The notes below the pieces were generated by a model. It did not search any database. It was not told where the DNA came from and saw only the letters and a program-made list of their open reading frames with translations. Made by a program: the position numbers and the translations under genes. Below are positions 1 through 9,284 of a stretch of 64,000 bases of DNA, piece after piece (within the stretch, counting starts at the first letter, position 1; each line of letters opens with the position of its first letter). The stretch comes from Saprospiraceae bacterium (lineage in GTDB: Bacteria; Bacteroidota; Bacteroidia; Chitinophagales; Saprospiraceae). The DNA lies in the NCBI GenBank assembly GCA_016713025.1, contig JADJPZ010000004.1, forward strand, positions 496,001 to 560,000. Reading direction: 5' to 3'.

Positions 1-2237
1 TAGAATTTGCCCGTTGCCCCTCCTTTTAATTGTTCAGTAGATATGACTTCATTGTTGACTTCAATATCAAATTTTCTGTCTTTATCATCACCGATATAAC
101 TCAATAATAGAGAATTGGGTTTTGAAGGGTCTGTCATCATTTCAAATGAAAAATAATGGTTGACTCTTGCTTCTCTGCCTTTAACTCCCATGGCTTCACT
201 GACATAAGACCGCTCGGTGGCAAATAATTTATGATCACGTTCCGGTTGCATTTCACCTACCCTGAAATAATCGACTGTTTTTTCTGAAATTTCTTTTTCT
301 TCTTTTTTGAGTTTCAGATACTCTTCCTTTTGTTTTTCCCATAGATCTTGTGTAAAATAGTCCCAATAGACATTGTAATGCCCCTGGTATGTGTCATAAA
401 AAGGTCTTAATTCTACATCAAAAGGTTTGCCTACGCCATAAGTCTTGAAGTTAAGTCCTGAAGTGGTTTTAGTCACCCAATCTTTTACCGGAAGCCTTTG
501 ATCTGTTAATAAAACTGGTATGCCAATAAGAGGGTCAGGCATAGAATCACCCAATTGGCCGGCTAAAACAATTGGCCCATAAAGAATGCTGATTCGGTCT
601 TTATTATCTGGCATAGCTTCCGTATGCAATGTCATCTCCATCTCTATCCTGATGTTGTCCTTATGTTTCCATCCTCTGCTGAATACAGCATATCCCTGCT
701 GAATGTAATCCGGGTTTACCTGTTTGGAATTAATGTAATATCTTATATTTCCATTTGACCATGAAGGAATCCTGAGTTTCAGATCGAAGTTTTGTTTTTT
801 CTTTAACTTAAAACTTAAAGTGGTAACACCTGATTCAGGAAATGTAGTCACCTGAGATACCGTAACATTTCGATTTTTCCAATTGAGTTCGGAAGGTATA
901 AACAGATTGACATAAAGGCTTCCGTTACTTCCTTCCATATATATGCCCTCACCATATTTGGTATGGTTTTCAATGCCAGTGCCCACACAACAAGTAAATG
1001 TTTCGGTAGAATCGCTAAACATTTTTTTTGCTCCCATTCTCAATGGCATAAAATACGTCATCATTGCCGTACCCGGATGCTGTGATGACAAGATATGATT
1101 GTACAATGCGCGTTCATAATAGTCTCCAAATTCAGAAGATGGGTTCAAAGCTAAAAGCTGCCTGGTGAGTTTTAGCATATTGTATGTGTTGCAGGTTTCT
1201 GCGGTGTTGTCACTCAAACGATCATTTAGTTTGCCTGCTTCCCCACAATATTCATAATTGCTGTTGCCACCTATGACATAAGTATGGTTTTTCACCATTG
1301 TATTCCAAAAAAAAGCGGCAATTATACTGTCTTTTTTATTGCCGGTAAAGATGTATTGAGTAGCACTTCCAATAGCTTTTGGAACATTGGTATTTGAATG
1401 TTTTCCAGGTAAAGGATCAATAGATTCAGCAAGTGGTTTCATTACAAAATCATCAAAAAATTTATAGGACAACTCAAGATAATATGGATTATTTGTAACA
1501 GCATACAATTGAGCAAGTATATCATTCATGCCTCCCCATTCACACTTGAGCATTTCCTGTATTTGATCTCTATTCAGATCTTTTAAAACATTGCCTGTCC
1601 AATGAGCCATTCTTTCCAATGATTTTAGAGCTTTAGTATTATCACAATGCAGGTAAGCATCCATCAGTCCGGTCATAACTTTATGTACAGTGTACCATGG
1701 GCTCCATCCGCCATTGAGATCAAATCCGCTGGTCTTAATTTCACCCTTTGCAACTTTTCCAAAGATGTCATCTTCATTAGGAATGGCTCCAACGTATCCT
1801 GTCTTTCGGGCATTTTGACAGATGATTAATTCATCTACAATGTAGTCAATCCTTTTTTTATACTCCTGTTTTGCTGTCGCACTATACATCAATGCACAAG
1901 CAGATAAGTAGTGTCCCAAAGTATGCCCGGATACACCTGCGCTCTCCCATCCTCCATAAACTGAATCCTTTGGATTTAATCCGGCATTTTTGTAAAATCT
2001 GTGTAACAATCTGTCAGGCTGTAATGAAAGTAAGTATCCTGCATCATTTGTCATCGCCTGATAAAATCTGCTACCCGGTAACAATCGAACCTGTGATAAT
2101 GGAAATGAATATGCTTTTAAAGGAGCAACAGGCAAAACCTTGATTTTAGGATTGGATCTTTCAGGTACAAATGATTTAGCCAAACAATGTAACGCTGAAA
2201 ATATAAAAACTGTTAAAATGAAAACCTTCTTTTTCAT
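1..2237 (-). CDS. GH127 (DUF1680) beta-L-arabinofuranosidase-type hydrolase, 3' end outside window
   Basis: Minus-strand reading frame open from an ATG at 2237 to the window edge, about 745 codons, C-terminus missing. The N-terminus is a signal peptide (MKKKVFILTVFIFSALHCLA), so the enzyme is exported. The body has the DUF1680 alpha/alpha-barrel signature: a W-rich stretch near residue 170 (GGWSPWYTVHK), the ETC motif near residues 347-349 and a CC pair near 416-417 (TFTCCVGTG). In the characterised GH127 family these Glu and Cys residues bind zinc and one Cys is the nucleophile. The ATG lies only 5 bp after the stop of the paralogous upstream gene, so the two form an operon. It probably removes L-arabinofuranose or a related sugar from plant or algal polysaccharide in the periplasm or outside the cell. 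The exact substrate cannot be read from sequence. Confidence 0.88.
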   Translation of the reverse strand, partial: MKKKVFILTVFIFSALHCLAKSFVPERSNPKIKVLPVAPLKAYSFPLSQVRLLPGSRFYQAMTNDAGYLLSLQPDRLLHRFYKNAGLNPKDSVYGGWESAGVSGHTLGHYLSACALMYSATAKQEYKKRIDYIVDELIICQNARKTGYVGAIPNEDDIFGKVAKGEIKTSGFDLNGGWSPWYTVHKVMTGLMDAYLHCDNTKALKSLERMAHWTGNVLKDLNRDQIQEMLKCEWGGMNDILAQLYAVTNNPYYLELSYKFFDDFVMKPLAESIDPLPGKHSNTNVPKAIGSATQYIFTGNKKDSIIAAFFWNTMVKNHTYVIGGNSNYEYCGEAGKLNDRLSDNTAETCNTYNMLKLTRQLLALNPSSEFGDYYERALYNHILSSQHPGTAMMTYFMPLRMGAKKMFSDSTETFTCCVGTGIENHTKYGEGIYMEGSNGSLYVNLFIPSELNWKNRNVTVSQVTTFPESGVTTLSFKLKKKQNFDLKLRIPSWSNGNIRYYINSKQVNPDYIQQGYAVFSRGWKHKDNIRIEMEMTLHTEAMPDNKDRISILYGPIVLAGQLGDSMPDPLIGIPVLLTDQRLPVKDWVTKTTSGLNFKTYGVGKPFDVELRPFYDTYQGHYNVYWDYFTQDLWEKQKEEYLKLKKEEKEISEKTVDYFRVGEMQPERDHKLFATERSYVSEAMGVKGREARVNHYFSFEMMTDPSKPNSLLLSYIGDDKDRKFDIEVNNEVISTEQLKGGATGKF

Positions 2238-2242
2238 AACTC

Positions 2243-4639
2243 TTAATTTATTATCCATTCATAAATTCCTGCTGAAAACTGTTCGGGCAGTACTACTTCC
2301 ATTCTGATTGCAGTGGTTTCCACAGGAGTAAAAGTCACCTTATTAAGTTGATTTTTAATAACTTTATAACTTTCTGTGGTTTGGGCAGGATACCAGTCAG
2401 AACCGGATTTATATAAAATCCTCCATGAAACGGGAGTTCTGCAACCTCCCCACGGACCATCATCAAACCAGTAAACTGATGATTCTGTTACTTTTTTCTT
2501 TTCATCAAAGTGGTATTCCACCCACTCAGTAGTATTTTTTTTGGGCCACCAATGGAGATATGAAGCTTCACGGTCACTTGAATCCTGTGGAATATAATGA
2601 TCATTTATGGCTTTGAGCATTCGTGCATTATTTATAGATGATGACACTTTTGCATATTTTGAAATGTTAAGAGGTGATTTTGGTTTAGCAACAGAAACAT
2701 CATGAGGTATCCATACCAGCATTTCAGAAGGACCTCGGTTTGCCCATGTATAGTATGGTATTGCCTTTAAAGGTTGTTCTTGACTTTTTGCAACTGTACT
2801 GTCAGCGTTTTGAAACAGATATTTGCCTTTTAAATGTAATACATTAACACCACCCAATAATCCGGCATCAAATCTTTTATTGACTTCTACATCTTCAGAA
2901 ACAAGCAAATTACTGATGGATGATTCATTATCTGGACTTTCTATACAATACACTATTGGTCCCAATTCCAGAGCAATTTTCTTCTGATTGGCGGCTACCT
3001 GATTATTAGACACCACTTTTTTTACTTCCATTGGTAGTTCAAATGTGACGACATCACCTTTTTTCCAGAGTTTGTTGATTACTGCATATCCATTTTCAAT
3101 TTTTACAGGTGTTACCTTTCCATTAGTTAAGATGACAATATTAGCTTTCTCAGGATTTTTATAAAAGTATAGGTCACCGGATGTAGGTTGGCCATTTGCC
3201 CATCCGGGTATCCTGATTTTCAAGTCAAATTTTTCTTTTTTAACCGGGTTTATTTTTATCATTATCTTCCCATCCCATGGATATTCGGTGATTTGCTGTA
3301 TGTTAATTTTATTTTTTGCATAAGAAATGTTAGCGGATGAACTGGCAAAAAGATTTACGAAAATACCTTTTTCATCCTGAGCATAAATGTAGCCTGGCAC
3401 TGAAGGCAGAAATCGGGTCATATTTGAGACGCAGCAAGCACAATTATGCCAATCACTTCTTTGATGCTGGCCTATCGATGCCAGTGGGTTAGGATAAAAG
3501 AAATGATCACCACTGAGCGATACACCGGACACCAGTCCATTGTACAGGGTTCTTTCGAGGATATCAATATATTTTGATTCACCTGTCATGGCAAACATTC
3601 GCATGTTCCAATAAACGTTGGCGATTGCAGCACAGGTTTCAGCGTATGCCGACATGTTTGGAAGAAAATAATCCTCCCCAAATGCTTCACCATTGCCTGT
3701 GGCCCCTATGCCGCCAGTGATATATAGTTTTTTTTGTACAACATCTTCCCAGATGTGATTGAGTGCATTTTTATAATCCTTATCTCCAGTCAATGCCGCA
3801 ATATCAGCCATACCGCTATACATATAAGTAGCACGTACAGCATGGCCGACTGCGGTAGTTTGTTCGGTCACTTTTTTGTGAGACTGGCTATATTCCTGGT
3901 TTAAATGGCCTTCCTGTCCTCTGAGGTCCAGGAAAAATTTTGCAAGATCTAAATATTCCTTTTTCCCTGTAATCCTGTACAATTTTACAAGGCCTGTTTC
4001 AATAATCTGATGTCCGGGGAATTTTTCAGTTTTTCCATAACCGAATTCTTTCACATGTAAATCCGCATTCTTTAGTGCAATATTTAATAAATTTCTTTTG
4101 CCCGTTGCTAAAAAATGAGCAGATGCAGCTTCATAGAGATGTCCGACATTATAAAGTTCATGACTTAAGTCTTCATCCAACTCCCATCTGCTTTTGCCCA
4201 GCCAGGGATGAGGTTCCTTCAGTGGCATGGTTCTGAAAGTAAACAAATAACCATCAGGTTCCTGAGCTGACCCAATCAGGGCTATGAGGGTGTCCAGATA
4301 CTTTTCCAATAAAGGATTTGGTTTAGATTGCAGGCTGTATGATGCCCCTTCAATTACCTTATACAAATCAGAATCATCAAAAGGATATGTTGATGATTTA
4401 TTATCCTTTATGACACCAGCTGCCCTTTTAAAATTAGCCATCCTGTCTTCCGATTCACATTTGCTCAAGGTGTGTGGTATGGATACATCAGCATTGATAT
4501 TTATCTTTGGCAGCCAGAATTTGTCATCAATTTTCACATGGTTAAAACTGACAGGACGTATGGGATAGTCAAGATTTTGACCGAATAAACTGCAGGTTGC
4601 AATAGATATAGTACAAAGAATAAATAATTTCAGATTCAT
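2243..4639 (-). CDS. GH127 (DUF1680) beta-L-arabinofuranosidase-type hydrolase with C-terminal discoidin-like domain
   Basis: About 798 residues from the ATG at 4639; an ATG eight codons further upstream (4663) lies inside the -7 box and is unlikely to be used. Signal peptide MNLKLFILCTISIATCSLFG. The DUF1680 catalytic region spans roughly residues 20-640, with GEAFGEDYF, the ETC motif near 334-336 and the cysteine cluster HNCACCVSN near 398-406. These match the Glu/Cys zinc site and Cys nucleophile of GH127. The last ~120 residues (EWVEYHFDEKKKVTESSVYW to GIYEWIIN) look like a discoidin/F5-8C carbohydrate-binding fold. It is the first gene of a two-gene operon of paralogues, suggesting stepwise removal of related sugars. 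Membership of GH127 is well supported; the sugar specificity is inference. Confidence 0.9.
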   Translation of the reverse strand: MNLKLFILCTISIATCSLFGQNLDYPIRPVSFNHVKIDDKFWLPKININADVSIPHTLSKCESEDRMANFKRAAGVIKDNKSSTYPFDDSDLYKVIEGASYSLQSKPNPLLEKYLDTLIALIGSAQEPDGYLFTFRTMPLKEPHPWLGKSRWELDEDLSHELYNVGHLYEAASAHFLATGKRNLLNIALKNADLHVKEFGYGKTEKFPGHQIIETGLVKLYRITGKKEYLDLAKFFLDLRGQEGHLNQEYSQSHKKVTEQTTAVGHAVRATYMYSGMADIAALTGDKDYKNALNHIWEDVVQKKLYITGGIGATGNGEAFGEDYFLPNMSAYAETCAAIANVYWNMRMFAMTGESKYIDILERTLYNGLVSGVSLSGDHFFYPNPLASIGQHQRSDWHNCACCVSNMTRFLPSVPGYIYAQDEKGIFVNLFASSSANISYAKNKINIQQITEYPWDGKIMIKINPVKKEKFDLKIRIPGWANGQPTSGDLYFYKNPEKANIVILTNGKVTPVKIENGYAVINKLWKKGDVVTFELPMEVKKVVSNNQVAANQKKIALELGPIVYCIESPDNESSISNLLVSEDVEVNKRFDAGLLGGVNVLHLKGKYLFQNADSTVAKSQEQPLKAIPYYTWANRGPSEMLVWIPHDVSVAKPKSPLNISKYAKVSSSINNARMLKAINDHYIPQDSSDREASYLHWWPKKNTTEWVEYHFDEKKKVTESSVYWFDDGPWGGCRTPVSWRILYKSGSDWYPAQTTESYKVIKNQLNKVTFTPVETTAIRMEVVLPEQFSAGIYEWIIN

Positions 4640-4660
4640 ATTTTTAATAATTACTGCATA

Positions 4661-4668
4661 CAAAAATA
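4661..4668 (-). promoter_or_regulatory. -7 box of the GH127 operon
   Basis: On the minus strand this reads TATTTTTG, matching the Bacteroidota TAnnTTTG -7 element, 22 bp before the ATG at 4639. It argues for the 4639 start over 4663. Confidence 0.5.
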
Positions 4669-4772
4669 TAATTAAAAATCATCTTTTACATGATATCATA
4701 AATTTATTCTTCACATAATCGTCAAAACAAAGGTACAGTATTATTATTTATTTCTTAACTTTACGTTTTCCA

Positions 4773-5092
4773 CATGAAGTTATAAGTTATAACATTGTTG
4801 TCAACGAAAATCATGAGAGCTCATTAACTTTACTCATTCAAGAATATGAACAAAAGACGTTTATCATTGAGCTTCCCAATCCTATTGATGCTATTCTGTT
4901 TAGAATGGATCAATTGGGAGTGACGAAAAGTGATTTAGCAAAAATTGTAGGTTCTAAAAGAAGAGTTAGTGAAATATTTAATGGTAAAAGGAAGTTAACC
5001 TTGAAATGATTAGGAATTTTAATGTGCATCTTGGCATATCAGCTCAATCACTAATCACTGAATACGATTTAGCTCATGTTAAGACATTTTAA
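4773..5092 (+). pseudogene. HigA-type antitoxin (XRE/COG5499) remnant, frameshifted
   Basis: Reading from 4773 gives a HigA-like tail: LPNPIDAILFRMDQLGVTK, then the helix-turn-helix DLAKIVGSKRRVSEIFNGKR, then a stop at about 5006. Directly after, shifted by one frame, comes MIRNFNVHLGISAQSLITEY, the normal continuation of HigA proteins. One base appears to be missing where LTLEMIRN is expected (TTGAAATGATT at about 4999-5009). No start codon with the usual N-terminal ~40 residues and no HigB toxin gene lie upstream, so the 5' part is also missing. HigA antitoxins repress their own operon and neutralise the HigB mRNase; this copy is probably non-functional. Either decay or a sequencing error explains the internal frame change, but the missing N-terminus favours real decay. 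Confidence 0.65.
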
Positions 5093-5116
5093 TTTAATTC
5101 TCACTAATTTTAAATA

Positions 5117-5269
5117 ATGTTAATGAACGTATTTGCTGTCATTCAATTTCAAAAATACTATCTATCTTTGCTACTTTTCTTACTAGTTCCAATCAGTTTA
5201 ATTTCCCAAAAAAGAAGCAGCGACAATGGGGATGGCACCTTTACCAATCCTGTGATTCCTATAATATAA
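5117..5269 (+). pseudogene. N-terminal fragment of a secreted GH43-type glycoside hydrolase
   Basis: A 50-codon ORF with a signal-peptide-like N-terminus (YYLSLLLFLLVPISLIS) followed by SDNGDGTFTNPVIP and then a stop. The GDGTFTNPVI stretch is typical of the mature N-terminus of family 43 arabinosidases/xylosidases, where it leads to the first catalytic Asp. The rest of the enzyme is absent. A further short open stretch at about 5272-5390 (TGGTLWTYEKTF) is of unknown origin. Its place beside two GH127 genes suggests a decayed polysaccharide-utilisation locus. Assignment to GH43 rests on one short motif only. Confidence 0.45.
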
Positions 5270-5471
5270 GGAGTATTCATGGGTTACTGGTGGTACATTA
5301 TGGACATACGAAAAGACATTTGCGTCAAATCATAAAACTAAAATCGCAATCAAATTATCTAAAATGAATACAAAAAAGAAAATACATTGAACCCATGTTT
5401 TGAATAAATATGCTGATCTATCAAGACGGCATTCCACAAGGCCAAACCGGACTCTGATGCATAACAAAAAT

Positions 5472-6527
5472 ATGATTAATAAAATGAAAATAATTTATCT
5501 AATTGCTTTACTTTCATTTAATTATTCTTGTAATAAGGACAAAAAATATAATGAACAAAATATTCAAAACGAAACATCTCTTGAAAATACCTCCGATCCT
5601 TTAAAGTTCACAAAAGGCTTGCGTTCAATTTGTCAAGACAGTAGAGGAAATTATTGGATTGGAAGCGACCAAGAGGGCGTATGTAAATATGATGGAAAGA
5701 CATTTTCATATTATACCACCGAAAATGGATTTTGCGGCAAACAGGTAATTTCGATTAAAGAAGATGCAACAGGAACCATTTGGTTCGGCACAAGCAGTGG
5801 TTTGTGTAATTATGACGGTGAGAAATTTAATTCAAACTTTAATCCAACCGAGATGAAGCCTTGGACAACCAACAAAACAGACTTATGGTTTCCTGGAAAT
5901 AATGGTCAAGGTCTTATCAAAATTGGCAAAGAGTTTAGTTACACCACAAAAAATCCAATTGAAATCCCATTAAACGGTAATCCCGTTGATTTTGGAATTA
6001 CAGGGTTCTCTGTAGGTAAAATGAATGACTTATGGATAGCATACTACAACGGTGTTGCTCATTATGATGGGAAATCCATACAATATATCAACGATAGCAA
6101 AATGAATTTTGATGGAAAATCAAATTATATGCACGTAAGAAGTATATTGGAAGATTCCAAAGGTCGATTATGGATTGGAAATAACGGAATTGGAGTAATG
6201 TTAAAAGAAGGAAATGTTATAACCCATTTCTCTGATAAAAAAGATTTGATAAAGGGAGAAATATTTGGTGTCAAATCACCAGAACGATCATTAATGCATG
6301 TTTTTGCGATAAAAGAAGATTCAGAAGGGAATATTTGGTTTGGAGATAGAGATACAGGAGCTTGGAGATATGATGGAAAGGAAGTTAAGAATTTTATAGT
6401 TGACCCAAAGCTGCATTCGCAACATATCTGGGATATATATGAGGATAAAAAAGGTAATTTGCTTTTTGTTATGGCAGAAAATAGCGTTTATAAATTTAAT
6501 ATCGATGGGTTTAGTAAGTTTTTTTAA
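5472..6527 (+). CDS. Two-component-regulator-propeller repeat lipoprotein
   Basis: About 351 residues from the ATG at 5472; the frame is open from an upstream ATG at 5400, but only the internal start gives a clean lipoprotein signal (IIYLIALLSFNYSC, lipobox Cys). The mature protein consists of repeated units of the type EDxxGxxWFGTxxGLxxYDG, for example DSRGNYWIGSDQEGVCKYDG, DATGTIWFGTSSGLCNYDG and DSEGNIWFGDRDTGAWRYDG. These are reg_prop blades, known from the periplasmic sensor half of hybrid two-component systems, where they form seven-bladed propellers. Here no transmembrane helix, kinase or receptor domain follows, so it is a free-standing, membrane-anchored propeller that may bind a ligand or partner. 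It is followed at once by a paralogue. Confidence 0.8.
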   Translation: MINKMKIIYLIALLSFNYSCNKDKKYNEQNIQNETSLENTSDPLKFTKGLRSICQDSRGNYWIGSDQEGVCKYDGKTFSYYTTENGFCGKQVISIKEDATGTIWFGTSSGLCNYDGEKFNSNFNPTEMKPWTTNKTDLWFPGNNGQGLIKIGKEFSYTTKNPIEIPLNGNPVDFGITGFSVGKMNDLWIAYYNGVAHYDGKSIQYINDSKMNFDGKSNYMHVRSILEDSKGRLWIGNNGIGVMLKEGNVITHFSDKKDLIKGEIFGVKSPERSLMHVFAIKEDSEGNIWFGDRDTGAWRYDGKEVKNFIVDPKLHSQHIWDIYEDKKGNLLFVMAENSVYKFNIDGFSKFF

Positions 6528-6571
6528 AATTTATGGCGTCTAAAAATTTGTTCAGCTTAACATTAATCACA

Positions 6572-7663
6572 ATGAATATGACCATACTTTATTTAATCGT
6601 CATCACAGTATTTACATCGTGTAATGGGCAGACCAATTCGCAGAACGTAAATTCAGTAAAACCAAATGAACATCTTGTAACAGATGGTACTAAAAATGAA
6701 ATAGGGAACAACATAATGGTTATTCATCAGGACAGAGAAAATAATTATTGGTTTGGCAGTTGGAAAGACGGATTATATAAGTATGATGGGAAGTCAATAG
6801 TTCATTTTACATCTAAAGACGGTTTACCAGACAACAGAGTTGAAGAAATAAGAGAAGATAAGCTGGGGAACGTTTATTTCAATACAAGCAAAGGTTTATG
6901 TATATATAGTGGAAATGGATTTTCTAAATTGACAGAAACCATAAGTAATGAGAATGATTGGGATTTACATCCTGATGACCTATGGTTCAAAAGCTTGGAT
7001 CATCCGGGCTATGTTTATCGGTTTGACGGTAATCATCTTTTCAGATTGAAGTTTCCAAAATCAGAACTTGGAGAAGACTATATTCAAAAGCATCCAAATT
7101 ATCCTAATCCTTACGCCATTTATTGCATTTACAAAGACAGCAAGAAAAACATTTGGTTTGGCACTGCAACTTTGGGTGTTTGCCGATATAATGGAAAATC
7201 ATTTGACTGGATTTCAGAACAAGACCTAACAGAGATTCACGAAGGACCAGCCAATGGTGTTCGTTCGATTGCTGAAGATAAGAATGGATATTTTTGGTTC
7301 AACACAGAATATCTGTATAGCGTTTACCACAAAAAGACATCATCAAAAAACGACACCAACAATTCAACCTTTTACAATCGTATAAAAAGTATAGGTTGTC
7401 TAGACGGTAAAAAGGACGGTGATTTAAACGAGTTTCTATCAATCATTATAGACAACAGTAACAACTTATGGATTGCGATTTATGTAAACGGTGTTTGGAA
7501 GTATGACGGTGAAAAGATTAGACACTTTCCAATTCAAATTAATGGAAAAAATATTCCTGTTTATTGCCTGTACAAAGACAACAAAGGAGATATCTGGCTT
7601 GGCACACATGAAAACGGTACATTTAAGTTTAACGGACAAACCTTTGAAAAATTCACACTATGA
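6572..7663 (+). CDS. Two-component-regulator-propeller repeat lipoprotein (paralogue)
   Basis: About 363 residues from the ATG at 6572 (alternatives at 6533 and 6578). Signal peptide with lipobox (YLIVITVFTSC) predicts an outer-membrane or periplasmic lipoprotein. Repeats such as DRENNYWFGSWKDGLYKYDG, DSKKNIWFGTATLGVCRYNG and DNKGDIWLGTHENGTFKFNG mark reg_prop propeller blades. It lies directly after a paralogue of near equal length with the same repeat order, so the pair arose by tandem duplication and is likely co-transcribed. No signalling domain is attached. A role in sensing or protein-protein contact is plausible but not shown. Confidence 0.8.
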   Translation: MNMTILYLIVITVFTSCNGQTNSQNVNSVKPNEHLVTDGTKNEIGNNIMVIHQDRENNYWFGSWKDGLYKYDGKSIVHFTSKDGLPDNRVEEIREDKLGNVYFNTSKGLCIYSGNGFSKLTETISNENDWDLHPDDLWFKSLDHPGYVYRFDGNHLFRLKFPKSELGEDYIQKHPNYPNPYAIYCIYKDSKKNIWFGTATLGVCRYNGKSFDWISEQDLTEIHEGPANGVRSIAEDKNGYFWFNTEYLYSVYHKKTSSKNDTNNSTFYNRIKSIGCLDGKKDGDLNEFLSIIIDNSNNLWIAIYVNGVWKYDGEKIRHFPIQINGKNIPVYCLYKDNKGDIWLGTHENGTFKFNGQTFEKFTL

Positions 7664-7819
7664 CGGACTAAATAAGTGTTGCCGATAACCTATTTTGGTA
7701 ATATAATTTTTAACAAATATGCCAGTCAAAATGACACTTTGATTTATATTGAAATAATTTCGAAAAAGGCATAAATATAATTAATAAAATTCAGCCAAGT
7801 GTTTGGAATACAGCGATTA

Positions 7820-8153
7820 AGAGTTTAAATTTTTATGTTTGGTTGAAAGTGAGAAAATTTAATTTTAGACAAAATGACTGAATGGTCTCGTCTGTGACGA
7901 GAATTGAGTAAAATACTTTACTCAATAAAGCGCTGCACTGAACTAAGTCGAAGTGTGAAGGAACTGCGAGAAGCTGCCCGCAGCGAATACTGAATATAGT
8001 CGGTCAAGTCGATTTTTTAAAAAAATGTCATGATCGGGACAAAAACGTCCCGAAAGCTCAATCATAGCGTGACACGGTACGGTGAAAACAATAACGCTGA
8101 CTAAAATAAAGTTTGCCACTTGGAGCCAAATAATAAAAGTTTAAACATACTCT
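7820..8153. repeat. Non-coding element with AGAGT...TTTAAATTT terminal inverted repeats
   Basis: Starts AGAGTTTAAATTTTT and ends AAAAGTTTAAACATACTCT, inverted copies of a terminus that recurs at 32501-32655 (both ends) and at 58328. About 334 bp, no coding capacity. Inside are hairpins, among them CTCGTCTGTGACGAG and TTGAGTAAAATACTTTACTCAA at about 7886-7925. Interpreted as a MITE-like element without transposase. Confidence 0.55.
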
Positions 8154-8248
8154 AATGACATCAGTAGAAAACTTGAGCATAATATTAACAAAGTTAAAAG
8201 ATAAAATATCTGCAAGAAGCAGATATCAATAATATGCTCTTTTTATGA

Positions 8249-8490
8249 TACCTAAAAATCGAAAATGAATTTCCTATTGCAGACCAAAATTACTGCATTC
8301 TGACCTATGAAACAAGATGACCATGCCGTCAGGTGTGCTGACGGTTCCTTCACTAAATTGAGCTCCCACTCAATTTTGCAGTCGCACCGTTCAGTCATGC
8401 ACCATAGCGATGCTATGATTTGTCGTCAAAAATGCTTATTTTATTGGACTTTTGATCTTCATTACGGAACTCATTTTAGATATTTAGGTA
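8249..8490. repeat. TIR-bounded multi-hairpin element, copy 1
   Basis: Bounded by TACCTAAAAATCGAAAATGA at the left and the inverted TCATTTTAGATATTTAGGTA at the right. Contains the hairpins CCGTCAGGTGTGCTGACGG, AAATTGAG...CTCAATTT and CATAGCGATGCTATG. A second copy with the same termini and the first two hairpins lies at 63090-63378. No gene inside. Confidence 0.7.
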
Positions 8491-8554
8491 ATATTTATTT
8501 TTGATTTATAGATAATATTATTGGTAAAATATATAATAATAAGTATATATATAA

Positions 8555-8562
8555 TATCTTTG
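8555..8562 (+). promoter_or_regulatory. -7 box upstream of the 8587 gene
   Basis: TATCTTTG matches TAnnTTTG, 25 bp before the ATG at 8587. No convincing -33 TTTG at the normal distance. Confidence 0.45.
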
Positions 8563-8586
8563 CATGTGTTAATATAATGAAGTAAC

Positions 8587-9192
8587 ATGTCTGAAGATAG
8601 CAAACCTGTGATCTTTGATGCAAAAACTGCCCGATTAATGGATATCATTTCTGAAACAGAAAAACAATTTGGAAATCAAATAAGCCCTACACCAGGAGAA
8701 GTCAAGCGTCTGGAGTTGATAAGGAAAATGAAGCAGGATACTGATAAAAAGGAGTACATGATCATGTTCAATATCCTGATGATTGGTTTATCGTTGATAT
8801 CACTCATCCATTTTTCAATGTATGGTGCCATTATTTCTTTGGTATGTGTTATGTTTTGTCTGATATATTTTGTATTCATCCGCAAGAGGCTCACCACCGC
8901 TACTTTGCGACTTTCTGAATATAAAAACAATTTTGACCGATACTTGTGGGAAGGATTTTATCTTAAAGAGATGAGATATTCGGCGGTTAAACTTGCCTAT
9001 TTTCTCTTTTTTCCATTTTTCACGGTTTTTTTAGTGGATTTAATCAGAGGTATAGAAAATAATACAGCCATGTGGATCGCTGTTATGATCGCAGCGATAC
9101 TCAGTACTGTAGGATGGTGGATCTATTTCAGAGATGATCATGAATCTTTGAAGAAGTTAGAATCAGATTTAAAATCACTTGAATATATATAA
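8587..9192 (+). CDS. Hypothetical four-helix membrane protein
   Basis: 201 residues, family not recognised. The first ~55 residues are polar and cytoplasmic-looking, with charged stretches. Two hydrophobic segments follow at about 60-80 and 82-98 and two more at about 131-153 and 161-181, so four membrane helices with both ends probably on the same side. The C-terminal tail is short and acidic/basic (DDHESLKKLESDLKSLEYI). A -7 box (TATCTTTG at 8555) gives a short leader, so this is a real, separately transcribed gene. It sits upstream of a DoxX/BT_3928-type protein on the same strand, 92 bp away, but no functional link can be shown. Confidence 0.6.
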   Translation: MSEDSKPVIFDAKTARLMDIISETEKQFGNQISPTPGEVKRLELIRKMKQDTDKKEYMIMFNILMIGLSLISLIHFSMYGAIISLVCVMFCLIYFVFIRKRLTTATLRLSEYKNNFDRYLWEGFYLKEMRYSAVKLAYFLFFPFFTVFLVDLIRGIENNTAMWIAVMIAAILSTVGWWIYFRDDHESLKKLESDLKSLEYI

Positions 9193-9284
9193 ACACGCCA
9201 TAGATTAAGGAAATCGAATTGGTAAACACATTTCAAATCCGCATATAGTCAATAAGAATAAGTCAAATATTTAAAAGAAAAAAA

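Noticed and set aside
8307..8504. 65-codon ORF
   Set aside because: It lies within the TIR-bounded hairpin element and is not conserved as an ORF in the second copy.
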